Assembly (NCBI GenBank): GCA_019247865.1
Contig: JAFBAJ010000732.1
Coordinates: 1 to 14,260 of the forward strand
Length of the DNA: 14,260 nucleotides
Direction of reading: 5' to 3'
From: Acidobacteriota bacterium
Lineage (GTDB): Bacteria; Acidobacteriota; Blastocatellia; Pyrinomonadales; Pyrinomonadaceae
The translations under genes and the position numbers were made by a program. This document shows positions 7,101 through 12,984 of the stretch, piece by piece (positions within the stretch are counted from its first letter, which is position 1; each line of letters starts with the position of its first letter). The notes below the pieces were generated by a model. That model worked only from the letters and a program-made list of their open reading frames with translations. It was not told the origin of the DNA and searched no databases.

Positions 7101-7957
7101 CCAACTTCTTCCGCCCGAGCGCGCCCAATTATTTCTTCGCGCAGGCGGCCAGCGGCGGACTCGTCACGCCCGCGGCCTTCAATGCGGCGCTCGCGGTCGC
7201 CAACACACTGCGCACGCCCGGCCCGATCTCTCCGTTCGGAGACGTGAGCGCGCAGCTCTCGGACGGCAACTCCAGCTACAACGCGATGAACCTGGAGATG
7301 AGAAAGCGTTTCTCGAATAACTTCCAGTTCCTGGCGTCCTATACCTGGTCGCATTCGATTGACGACTCATCGGACTTGCAGACGCTGCTCAAGCCGCAGG
7401 ACAACCGCAACTTCCGCGCAGAGCGTTCGGATTCGCTCTTTGACCAGCGCCATCGCTTCGTCTTCAGCGGCGTGCTCATCGCGCCCGAGGAGTGGCGCAG
7501 TTCGAGCAGCACCTGGCATCGCATCCTGTCGGATTTCACGGTCGCACCGATCCTTGAAATCTCGTCCGGACGCCCGTTCAATATCATCACGGGCACCGAT
7601 TCCAACGGCGACCTGCAAAGCTCGAACGACCGCCCGAGCGTGGCGGCCGACGGGACGCTCTTCATCCCGACGACCCCGTTCACGAACGGAAACCTGCGTC
7701 GCAACGCCGGCATCACGCACGGCTACGCCTCGCTCGACATGCGCCTGACGCGCGCCATTCGCTTCGGCGAGCGCGTCCGCGTCGACCTGATCGCAGAGGG
7801 CTTCAACCTCTTCAATCGTTTCAACGAAGCGTCGGCCAACCCCTTCTTCTCGGAGGTCAACTCCTTCCGGCAGACCAACGGCGGCCTCTACTACAGCCGC
7901 CCGACCGCCGCCTACGACCCGCGCCAGTTCCAGTTCGGCGTGAAGATTTACTTCTAA
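4172..7957 (+). CDS. TonB-dependent receptor, Oar-like, with CarboxypepD-reg-like domain
   Basis: This 1261-residue outer-membrane protein starts with a Sec signal peptide (about residues 1-32, cleavage near VTLAQ). A carboxypeptidase-regulatory-like beta-sandwich follows (about 38-120, including GGFVRDPSGAVVAGATVTA and NLPPGTYEITVEA). Next come a plug region (about 120-235, with LVQVDGADNTD and GGIVNVVTKGGTNEFRG) and a large 22-strand-type barrel ending in the terminal aromatic FGVKIYF. RAQFGGTFGGPIKKDRTFFF is typical of Oar-type receptors, which are expanded in Acidobacteriota. Such proteins take up large substrates, often glycan or peptide derived, using TonB energy; the ligand is unknown here. 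AAGGAG at 4157-4162 is 9 nt from ATG 4172 but directly abuts the in-frame ATG 4163, so 4172 is chosen. It appears monocistronic, with a strong terminator just downstream. No SusD-like partner follows. Confidence 0.94.
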   Translation: MRAFPRRCLSAPFRLVLLCAAFLLCAGVTLAQSQSDAADLGGFVRDPSGAVVAGATVTARNTGTNFTRNSTTNDDGFYQMVNLPPGTYEITVEAANFKKALLPEVKLTVGQRADIDIPLEVGAIGETVTVSGTTGDVIETSRTAVANTIEQQRIENLPINERSATGFALTISTVGRDNGRPIGPAPSSGLNIGGQRGRSTLVQVDGADNTDNSVNAARSTVSQEAVQEYQVATNSYAPEFGRAIGGIVNVVTKGGTNEFRGNLFGFIRHKSIQSRNALAPLINNDPGEKPPFTRAQFGGTFGGPIKKDRTFFFFSYEGRRRQESGFFTSDVASGLNGSLAVGPGTPFPVLPFNTTYSNLTPAQVAFITGEFASGNTARIARAITYATLASAGGQTGLNGFSSVRSPGGAIPAGTIIGPRFFLTGAPIPSLANNNILPGFTTVNANGDPIAFRALNSLARVFPISESTNYFSIRGDHQFNQNQQFNVRFGYNPSRITGIQDESQNQTLGQNDFSRTGIQDLKDTSLVAALTSTLTNNIVNEARFNFGHRNAKFDSQTPGTAIQISGAAFIGSNPFSPVNRKERRFAFTDNVNWVVGNHNFKFGGDVNLINVTARFDLNFPGLFNFGAFDANPFIGTVAGQPLAPALTPVQSYGAGTPGVFIEGFGNPNSSLQNKPLAFFVQDSWKIRKNVTLNYGLRYDVELTQTIPTTSFRDPLSGINLTEQNLQTAQDVVGVQQGFPRDTNNFAPRAGIAWDVTNDGKTVVRASLGLFYDHPLLAVAFNSDIGDAAQQQQFTTFLPGNPAPTSSLNLLQLFQGTVCSTASMNPLCPGGLTTPGVAPSAQYLPGRIRFNDQTFAGFGPVLPFTLAVAKDFQYASATEGSFTIERQIGKDMSISGSYLFVGAHHLPHPQDINAPRTDLLIENFRRFAGRNPNNNSEALAFSLPTACPGAGCPPGFVVIIPGLVGRNALGQGVVQPFAANFFRPSAPNYFFAQAASGGLVTPAAFNAALAVANTLRTPGPISPFGDVSAQLSDGNSSYNAMNLEMRKRFSNNFQFLASYTWSHSIDDSSDLQTLLKPQDNRNFRAERSDSLFDQRHRFVFSGVLIAPEEWRSSSSTWHRILSDFTVAPILEISSGRPFNIITGTDSNGDLQSSNDRPSVAADGTLFIPTTPFTNGNLRRNAGITHGYASLDMRLTRAIRFGERVRVDLIAEGFNLFNRFNEASANPFFSEVNSFRQTNGGLYYSRPTAAYDPRQFQFGVKIYF

Positions 7958-7970
7958 TTAGGACTGTGTG

Positions 7971-8018
7971 AAATAAAGCAACCGTTTGCCGTTTTGGCAA
8001 ACGGTTGCTTTATTTTTT
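7971..8018 (+). terminator. Rho-independent terminator after the TonB receptor
   Basis: A perfect 20-bp stem pairs 7971-7990 with 7996-8015 around a GTTTT loop, followed by a T-run. It begins 13 nt after the receptor stop codon. The left arm starts with AAATAAA, so the structure could also work in the opposite direction. Confidence 0.9.
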
Positions 8019-8044
8019 GGACCCTCTGAGTCGGGAGAGATTTC

Positions 8045-8199
8045 ATGAGCATCATCAAATATGCTCTCGATAACTTTCCGGCGGAATATCACAATATAGG
8101 CAATCAGCGAGAAACAGTCCCGGAGATTATCCTGATAGCGTCTACGAGTCACTTGATCCGGATGATTTTGTGTGGACGGTCAAGGCTATTCAGGCTTAG
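8045..8199 (+). pseudogene. Possible decayed small ORF (frameshifted), unknown
   Basis: From ATG 8045 one frame reads MSIIKYALDNFPAEYHNIG. A second frame, open from 8074 and ending at TAG 8197-8199, reads SPGDYPDSVYESLDPDD then FVWTVKAIQA, which has a more protein-like residue mix than the continuation of the first frame. The two could be halves of one short gene joined across a frameshift between about 8070 and 8125. I do not recognise either half. It lies at the left edge of the AT-richer segment carrying the putative conflict genes. Chance open frames in the intergenic space are an equally good explanation. Confidence 0.2.
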
Positions 8200-8252
8200 A
8201 TTAAGAATTGTAAACCCGGATTTTGAGCGTTAGAACGCCTGCGAGAAATTTT

Positions 8253-9596
8253 ATGGCTAAATCCCTCTGCTTTGTCCTCATGCCTTTTGGCAAAAAGCCT
8301 GATGCCGCTGGCACAGTGGTTGACTTTGATGCCGTCTACAGGGACTTAATCTCACCAGCTATTGCTGATGCGGGGATGGAACCCTTGCGTGCCGACGAGG
8401 AGATGACCGGCGGGATCATTCACAAGCCAATGTTTGAGCGTTTGATCCTCTGCGAATACGCCGTCGCTGACTTGACCACGGCGAATGCAAACGTCTTTTA
8501 CGAGTTAGGGCTGCGCCATGCGATCAGGCCCTGGAGCACCGTGTTGATCTTCTCAAAGGGAGGCAGTCAGCTTCCTTTCGATGTGGCACCTTTAAGGGCG
8601 TTGCCATATCAATTGGGTTCCGATGGCGCACCAACTGAGGTTGAAGCCTCGAAGAGCGCCTTGTCACAACGGCTCAACGAGGCTCGCCGTCTGGCTTTCG
8701 ATAAACCCCTGGCAGACTCGCCAATCTATCAACTCGTCGAAGACTATCCCAACGTCGCTCACGAGAAGACGGATGTGTTCCGTGACCAGGTTCGCTATTC
8801 CGCAGAAAAGAAAGAGAAGCTCGCCGTCGCACGGAATCAGGGAATTGAGGCAGTGCGAACGATGGAGCAGGAGTTAGAGCCGGTCGGCGAGATGGAGTCC
8901 GGGGTCGTGATCGATCTCTTCCTCTCATATCGCGCTGTCAAAGGCTGGACAGAAATGATCGCGTTGGTTGAAAAGATGCCGCGCCCGCTGGCCTCTACAG
9001 TAATGGTACAGGAACAGTTAGCACTGGCACTGAATAGATTAGGAAGGCGCGACGAGGCGGAGCGAATCTTAAAGATGTTGCTGGATAACAGGGGGCCAAG
9101 CAGCGAAACGTATGGCATCCTCGGGCGGGTTTATAAAGACGGTTGGGAGGAGGCGCTAAATAGGAACGAGCGTATTGTCGCGCGTGGGCTGCTTGATAAG
9201 GCTATTGGCGTGTACCTGAAAGGCTTTGAGACAGACTGGCGTGATGCTTATCCGGGCGTCAACGCAGTCACTTTAATGGAACTCAAAGAGCCGCCCGACC
9301 CAAGACGTGAAAAGCTCTTGACCGTCGTCTCCTACGCTGTCGAGCGGCGTGTGTCTGCTGGTAAACCCGATTACTGGGACTACGCCACGCAGCTCGAACT
9401 CGCCGTGCTTGCCAGGGATGAGCAGGCAGCTTTAGACGCACTGAGTAATGCGATGGCGTCAGTCCGGGAAAAGTGGACGCCCGAGACGACTTTACGCAAC
9501 CTGCGTTTGATCCGGGAAGCGCGGGAGCGTCGTCAGGAGCTTATACCTGATTGGGTAAAAGAGATTGAGGATGAATTAAGAAGAGCGACATTATAG
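8253..9596 (+). CDS. NDT/TIR-like domain joined to TRAFs-binding-like TPR scaffold
   Basis: This 447-residue protein has two parts. Residues about 5-100 form a nucleoside 2-deoxyribosyltransferase/TIR-like Rossmann domain: CFVLMPFGKK at 6-15, VYRDLISPAI, a conserved Asp73 (VADLT) and NVFYELG at 80-86. Glu84 sits where the catalytic nucleophile lies in deoxyribosyltransferases. Residues about 160-440 are helical and TPR-like (for example QEQLALALNRLGRRDEAERI and an ETYGILGRVYKDGW repeat). Their layout, including IYQLVEDYPNV between the two parts, resembles the TRAFs-binding/DUF4071 region of ASK kinases, named TPR-S in bacterial conflict systems and predicted to sense NAD-derived signals. The family assignment is from memory of these motifs, not a search. 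ATG 8253 is chosen over an upstream TTG because the family starts just before this motif. The gene ends exactly against a convergent patatin gene, a likely effector partner. Confidence 0.78.
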   Translation: MAKSLCFVLMPFGKKPDAAGTVVDFDAVYRDLISPAIADAGMEPLRADEEMTGGIIHKPMFERLILCEYAVADLTTANANVFYELGLRHAIRPWSTVLIFSKGGSQLPFDVAPLRALPYQLGSDGAPTEVEASKSALSQRLNEARRLAFDKPLADSPIYQLVEDYPNVAHEKTDVFRDQVRYSAEKKEKLAVARNQGIEAVRTMEQELEPVGEMESGVVIDLFLSYRAVKGWTEMIALVEKMPRPLASTVMVQEQLALALNRLGRRDEAERILKMLLDNRGPSSETYGILGRVYKDGWEEALNRNERIVARGLLDKAIGVYLKGFETDWRDAYPGVNAVTLMELKEPPDPRREKLLTVVSYAVERRVSAGKPDYWDYATQLELAVLARDEQAALDALSNAMASVREKWTPETTLRNLRLIREARERRQELIPDWVKEIEDELRRATL

Positions 9597-10763
9597 TCAG
9601 GGATGATCTGATTCTCCTGCTACATCAAAAACTGACGGAAAGTGTTCGGGGACAACGTCGCATTGGGCGGCACGCTCGCCAATGGTTATTAAATCCTGAC
9701 AGTTTCCTCCGACTTCCATCTTACGCAAAGAGTCGAGCTTCGTAACCAGCGAGCCCAATCCTAATGTCTGCAACGGGTTGGTTTCCAAACGCGCATTATA
9801 GCGGAGATACGTAAGGGCAGGCTCAGGCGTTAGTAAATCGTCGGAGAGGTTGCCGACTTCCCCGTCAATTTTCCAGGGAGTCAGGGTTTTAGAAAGATAC
9901 TGTAATAAAAGTTGATTCTGCGCGTTGGCATCGTTCATGAGAATTGATGGTACCCTTTCTGCCCAACTTAACTTTGAAGCGCCCGTCACAGTATCAACTC
10001 CCACAATTGGTTTCCAGGTCCCGGTTCCGATGGAAACCAAGAGTAGTTTCTCTTCTCCTGTCGGCCAGTGAAAGGGAAAGCCTTTCAAGGTCGCGATGAG
10101 GAAAAGCTGGAGGGCCGGGTTGTTCGCCATACTGACGCCGCCATCAACGAAAACTCCGACTTGTCCTTCGCCCACCTCAAGCTTTTCCGACTCGAAGTAA
10201 GTTGGCGCTGCCGTGCTGGCCCGAATAACGCCCCGCAGTAACATGCCTCTGTTATCAGAGAAGAAAGTGCCATCCGGATGGTTAATGATGGGCCAGGTAC
10301 TGCCCGTGTCTGCTCTCTTCGTCACGATACAGAGGCCGGTCTTGATAGACGAGTCTCCGGACTGCACTGGCGGATGCCCTTCATTGTGTCCGAACGTCAG
10401 GTCTCCGAACAAACTTTCCAGCTCGGCTTTTAATTGAGTTTCGCTGAACGTGGCACGCCAGACACGTGTCCACCACCTCTTATTCTTCGTAAAGACTTTT
10501 TCCCCCAGCCGCAAGTACAGCTCCTTGATCTCAGACACTTCCTTACCAATTGCCAGTGCAGCAGCAATAATTGAGCCTGTGCTCGTGCCCCCAATCAAAT
10601 CAAAATAATCGCATAGTCTGAGGTTCGGATTGTTATAACGAAGGCGCAGGATATTCTCTATCTTCTCAAGATAGCCGATTGTTAAAGCGCCGCGAATTCC
10701 TCCGCCATCCAACGCAAGTATTCGCTTGGGGCCGTCCGCTTTTAATTTCTGGATTAAATTCAT
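9597..10763 (-). CDS. Patatin-like phospholipase
   Basis: This 388-residue protein has all three patatin signatures. These are the oxyanion-hole loop LALDGGGIRG (16-25), the nucleophile elbow GGTSTGS with Ser61, and the catalytic Asp207 in VFVDGGVSMANNPA. The Ser-Asp dyad is complete, so lipid acyl hydrolysis is expected. Stand-alone bacterial patatins of this size include the CBASS effector CapV, which degrades membrane phospholipids to kill infected cells. No CD-NTase is present here, so that role is an inference from the convergent NDT/TIR-like TPR gene. No signal peptide or membrane segment is seen, which fits a cytosolic enzyme acting on the inner leaflet. ATG 10763 is preferred because AGGA lies 5 nt upstream; the frame is open to a GTG at 10787. 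It is more AT-rich than the flanking operons. Confidence 0.9.
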   Translation of the reverse strand: MNLIQKLKADGPKRILALDGGGIRGALTIGYLEKIENILRLRYNNPNLRLCDYFDLIGGTSTGSIIAAALAIGKEVSEIKELYLRLGEKVFTKNKRWWTRVWRATFSETQLKAELESLFGDLTFGHNEGHPPVQSGDSSIKTGLCIVTKRADTGSTWPIINHPDGTFFSDNRGMLLRGVIRASTAAPTYFESEKLEVGEGQVGVFVDGGVSMANNPALQLFLIATLKGFPFHWPTGEEKLLLVSIGTGTWKPIVGVDTVTGASKLSWAERVPSILMNDANAQNQLLLQYLSKTLTPWKIDGEVGNLSDDLLTPEPALTYLRYNARLETNPLQTLGLGSLVTKLDSLRKMEVGGNCQDLITIGERAAQCDVVPEHFPSVFDVAGESDHP

Positions 10764-10936
10764 CACATTCCTGTCAGGTGATAGCACACAGATTCCACTT
10801 CAAACTCTTCAAGCTGCCGGGCTTGCGATCATCTCTTTTAAACTATAGTGCAGATAATCGATATAGAAAAGTACTGTGTGCTCGAATTTACCAGCGGAGG
10901 CTTCTGACCTTTTCTTTTTGAAAACTCAAACAAAAG

Positions 10937-11006
10937 AATCTCGCGCAAAGGCGCAAAGTCGCAAAGAAAAGCATTCAAGCTCTTCTTTGCGCCTTTGCGT
11001 GAAATT
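10937..11006. repeat. Palindromic repeat (GCGCAAAG type)
   Basis: The arms 10937-10958 and 10985-11006 are reverse complements at 20 of 22 positions, built from CGCAAAGG / CGCAAAG units around a 26-nt centre that contains a further CGCAAAG. The general style (short purine-rich units ending in AAAG or AGAG, arranged as a dyad) matches the repeats at 2056-2495 and 3759-3858, but the sequence family differs. Confidence 0.7.
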
Positions 11007-11040
11007 GTTTTTGAAACTGACCCACTACCCAAGAGGTTTA

Positions 11041-11080
11041 TAAAGCCTGAAGCAGAAGCTCTGCTTCAGGCTTTATGTTT
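11041..11080 (+). terminator. Orphan hairpin, terminator-like
   Basis: A perfect 15-bp stem pairs TAAAGCCTGAAGCAG (11041-11055) with 11061-11075 around AAGCT, followed by TGTTTT. The shape fits a rho-independent terminator reading rightward, but no rightward gene ends nearby; the last one ends at 9596. It may insulate the downstream pair, be left over from a deleted gene, or be a dispersed hairpin repeat. Confidence 0.55.
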
Positions 11081-11149
11081 TGCTCAGCGCTCGTCGGGCG
11101 GTGACTTTGTGTGCGGCTCGTGCGGTTCTTAGGGCACGTGAAGGCGGAC

Positions 11150-11362
11150 ATGACGGATCACATGCGCGGCGCGGGCTTCTTCACGGTCGTCGCGGGGACT
11201 TGCGCCCTCGGCAGCCAGCTCCTCATCGTCGCCGGGCAGGAAGCAGAGGCCGCCGGCCTCTGCTTCCTGATCACGCTCTCGATCCTGCGCTGGTGGCGTC
11301 CCACTTCGAGCAGAAAGACGAGCACCGGCTACATCCGCGCATCAAAGACCCAGGACAGATGA
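11150..11362 (+). CDS. Small two-TM hypothetical membrane protein
   Basis: This 70-residue protein has two hydrophobic stretches, about residues 7-24 (GAGFFTVVAGTCALGSQLLI) and 29-43 (AAGLCFLITLSILRW). They are separated by a short acidic turn (GQEAEA), giving a helical hairpin with a basic C-terminal tail (WWRPTSSRK). AAGG sits 5 nt before ATG 11150; the frame is open to a GTG at 11111, which lacks such a site. The stop codon overlaps the next start as ATGA (11359-11362), so the two genes are translationally coupled. I do not recognise the family. The hydrophobic pattern, the ribosome binding site and the coupling are the reasons for calling it real, in preference to the longer frame that overlaps it. 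Confidence 0.62.
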   Translation: MTDHMRGAGFFTVVAGTCALGSQLLIVAGQEAEAAGLCFLITLSILRWWRPTSSRKTSTGYIRASKTQDR

Positions 11363-11577
11363 AGCGCAGGATCATAAACTTTCACCTGGACGAAGGGGAC
11401 GAGTGGCGCGCCGATCTGGAGTGCGGACATCGCCAGCACGTCCGGCACAAACCGCCGCTCGTCTCCCGCCCGTGGGTCCTGACCGAAGAGGGCCGCGCCT
11501 CACGCCTCGGCCTGGAGCTGGACTGCAAGCACTGCGATGCGGAGGCCGACGAGGCGACCGTGCGCGAACAGCTCTAA
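11359..11577 (+). CDS. DUF3565 domain protein
   Basis: This 72-residue protein matches the DUF3565 pattern from memory: HLDEGDEWRADLECGH, then HVRHKPP, then RPWVLTEEGRASRLG and LDCKHC. The Cys22/His24 with Cys56/Cys59 arrangement suggests a small metal-binding, probably zinc-ribbon-like, fold (inference). The function of the family is unknown to me. The start is ATG 11359, overlapping the stop of the small membrane protein by the ATGA arrangement and preceded by AGGA. The same frame runs open back to 11080, but that upstream part is an Arg-rich shadow of the membrane protein and is excluded. Length is normal for the family. Confidence 0.85.
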   Translation: MKRRIINFHLDEGDEWRADLECGHRQHVRHKPPLVSRPWVLTEEGRASRLGLELDCKHCDAEADEATVREQL

Positions 11578-11596
11578 AGACGCAGGCGAGCTTCTC

Positions 11597-11887
11597 TCAA
11601 CACCAAAATCGCGGTGACCACAACGGCCACAAAATAGGCGTTTTCGCCACACCATCTGTATTGTATTCCACACTCATATGCAATAACGTAGCTCCGCTTC
11701 CGAAATTTCGTAAAAGATTGCTTCCCCCTGCCCAGCAATCCCGCAGAGACTTCTTAACGAGATCAGCATGGTGATATCCGATGCTGTTTTCTACGCGGAT
11801 TTCTGCGAACACGAATCGTTTGTCATGAATGAGAGCGAGCCGCTGGCATGACATTTTTGCTTTTAACTTCGAGTCCGAACTCCCCAT
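11597..11887 (-). CDS. Hypothetical protein, doubtful
   Basis: This 96-codon leftward frame contains plausible-looking segments such as RFVFAEIRVENSIGYHHADL and KKSLRDCWAGG. It ends in a Trp/Pro-rich tail (LWPLWSPRFWC) that looks like out-of-frame sequence, so it may be a decayed gene that has slipped frame near 11650. GGAG lies only 1-2 nt from the ATG, too close to be a good ribosome binding site; Met12 is an alternative start. I do not recognise it. It is convergent with the DUF3565 gene, 19 nt apart. Confidence 0.3.
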   Translation of the reverse strand: MGSSDSKLKAKMSCQRLALIHDKRFVFAEIRVENSIGYHHADLVKKSLRDCWAGGSNLLRNFGSGATLLHMSVEYNTDGVAKTPILWPLWSPRFWC

Positions 11888-12018
11888 TCTCCGGACGCTA
11901 CTGTCTTTGTAGCCAACTCATCTTTTTCCGGTCTTATCGCGTGTCTTCGTCTCAATCGCTCGACCCGCCGATCACCGGAATGCCGTCTACATTCTCCCGG
12001 ATGTAGAAATTCACTCGG

Positions 12019-12034
12019 CAGGTCGTGAGACCTG
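12019..12034 (+). promoter_or_regulatory. Leader hairpin with GTGA tetraloop
   Basis: CAGGTC (12019-12024) pairs with GACCTG (12029-12034) around GTGA, a GNRA-type tetraloop, 7 nt before the AAGGAG ribosome binding site (12042-12047). It is likely to fold in the mRNA, but a regulatory role is speculation. Confidence 0.35.
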
Positions 12035-12057
12035 TACCTCAAAGGAGAAGTTTAACG

Positions 12058-12984
12058 ATGAAACCAGAGAAGCCATTACGTATCAGTCGCCTCATATATT
12101 CAGGGCTGATCTTTCTCTCTTTGGCGGTGGTGGGCACTGCTATCTGGCGAACTTCAGCCCGTCAGACCAAGTCGGCTGGAATCCCGCAAGAGGTCGGGAA
12201 AGAAAGATTCTATCAACAACTGCGCAAGGGCGTCGGCAGCGAGATTCGTTTCGCCGGGGCCAGGAGTTCGAGAGCCGAGATCAAAAATTCCGTTGATTCA
12301 GTCGCGAATTTTATCTATCAGCGTTCCAGCCTGAATATGGGCGACGAGACTCGGCAGCAGTTCGAGAGCGCGGAGCAGAGCGTCCTCAGCGGCAGGCGCG
12401 CCCGCCTCAGTCTGGATCAACTGAGCGATACCTTCGTCGAGATCATGGTCGACCGCCTGGCTAACCTCAGCGATGACGAGGCCGAGAAGGCAATCAACAC
12501 CTTCCGCGCGACGCCGAACGGCGAAGTCACTTCGCGTGCGTCCGCGAAATGGGGATTCATGACCCGTGGCGAATTGACCAAGCAGGTGGCGGCGGCGCGC
12601 CAGTGGAGCCAGCGCGGCGACCAGTCGCTGAAGGTGGTCTTACGGCAGATGATGACGGAGGAAGTGAGAGAGCGCGTGACCTATCTGAGCGCCGCGCTGC
12701 CGGAGCAATTTGGCCGGATCAACGCCGAAGGCGTCACCCCTCTGCAGGCACTGCTCATCGGATATTCGGTCGTCACAGACGATCCGCTCTCCGATTCGCA
12801 GGAGGATCTGAATGCACAGATGGCGCAACAGCGCATGCTGGCCTATCGCACGCGCGAGCAGGCCGGTTACTCCGGCAAGGCTTACGGGCCGAATGGAGAC
12901 CTTTTCTCCACGCCCGCCCAGCTGTTTTTCGACAAAGCAGCCGTCCATAAACTTCTTGAGAGCGCAGAAGGAGGTCAGAAATAA
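12058..12984 (+). CDS. Hypothetical membrane-anchored or exported helical protein
   Basis: This 308-residue protein has a basic N-terminus and one hydrophobic segment at about 12-30 (LIYSGLIFLSLAVVGTAIW), so it is either anchored in the inner membrane or exported. The remainder looks mostly helical and charged, with SDDEAEKAINTFRATPNGEV near the middle and a conserved-looking SGKAYGPNGDLFSTPAQLFF near the end. I do not recognise a domain. AAGGAG at 12042-12047 is 10 nt from ATG 12058 and fixes the start; the frame is open 33 nt further upstream without such a site. Its TAA overlaps the next ATG by one base (TAATG at 12982-12986), so it forms an operon with the Cys-rich secreted protein that follows, and the two may interact in the periplasm (inference). 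Confidence 0.8.
   Translation: MKPEKPLRISRLIYSGLIFLSLAVVGTAIWRTSARQTKSAGIPQEVGKERFYQQLRKGVGSEIRFAGARSSRAEIKNSVDSVANFIYQRSSLNMGDETRQQFESAEQSVLSGRRARLSLDQLSDTFVEIMVDRLANLSDDEAEKAINTFRATPNGEVTSRASAKWGFMTRGELTKQVAAARQWSQRGDQSLKVVLRQMMTEEVRERVTYLSAALPEQFGRINAEGVTPLQALLIGYSVVTDDPLSDSQEDLNAQMAQQRMLAYRTREQAGYSGKAYGPNGDLFSTPAQLFFDKAAVHKLLESAEGGQK

Larger units (their letters stand above)
10764..11149. other. Spacer between patatin and the mini-protein operon
   Basis: There is no supported gene. The left half (10788-10930) is AT-rich and should hold the leftward patatin promoter, though no convincing -35/-10 pair could be assigned. The right half contains a palindromic repeat (10937-11006) and a strong hairpin (11041-11075). 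An open frame at 10679-10921 lies mostly antisense to the patatin N-terminus and is dismissed. Confidence 0.5.
11578..12057. other. 480-bp spacer with no secure gene
   Basis: This stretch is less GC-rich than the flanking operons. It holds one possible leftward frame (11597-11887, listed separately) and, at the right end, a small hairpin and a strong ribosome binding site for the next gene. No promoter could be assigned with confidence. Confidence 0.5.

Noticed and set aside
5729..7354. 541-codon leftward open frame
   Set aside because: It is antisense to the TonB receptor, which has family motifs throughout. The Arg/Ala/Glu-rich product with no motif is the usual GC-rich antisense shadow.
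7958..8152. 64-codon leftward frame considered as an IS-type transposase remnant
   Set aside because: One stretch looks vaguely protein-like, but no transposase motif is present, and the frame ends inside the receptor terminator.
9597..10763. CBASS assignment for the patatin
   Set aside because: No CD-NTase or Cap accessory gene is present in the window, and the neighbour is an NDT/TIR-like TPR protein, so CBASS cannot be claimed.
11080..11358. Upstream extension of the DUF3565 frame
   Set aside because: The translation is Arg/Pro/His-rich shadow sequence, while the overlapping frame gives a clean two-TM protein. The DUF3565 family begins at the ATG at 11359.
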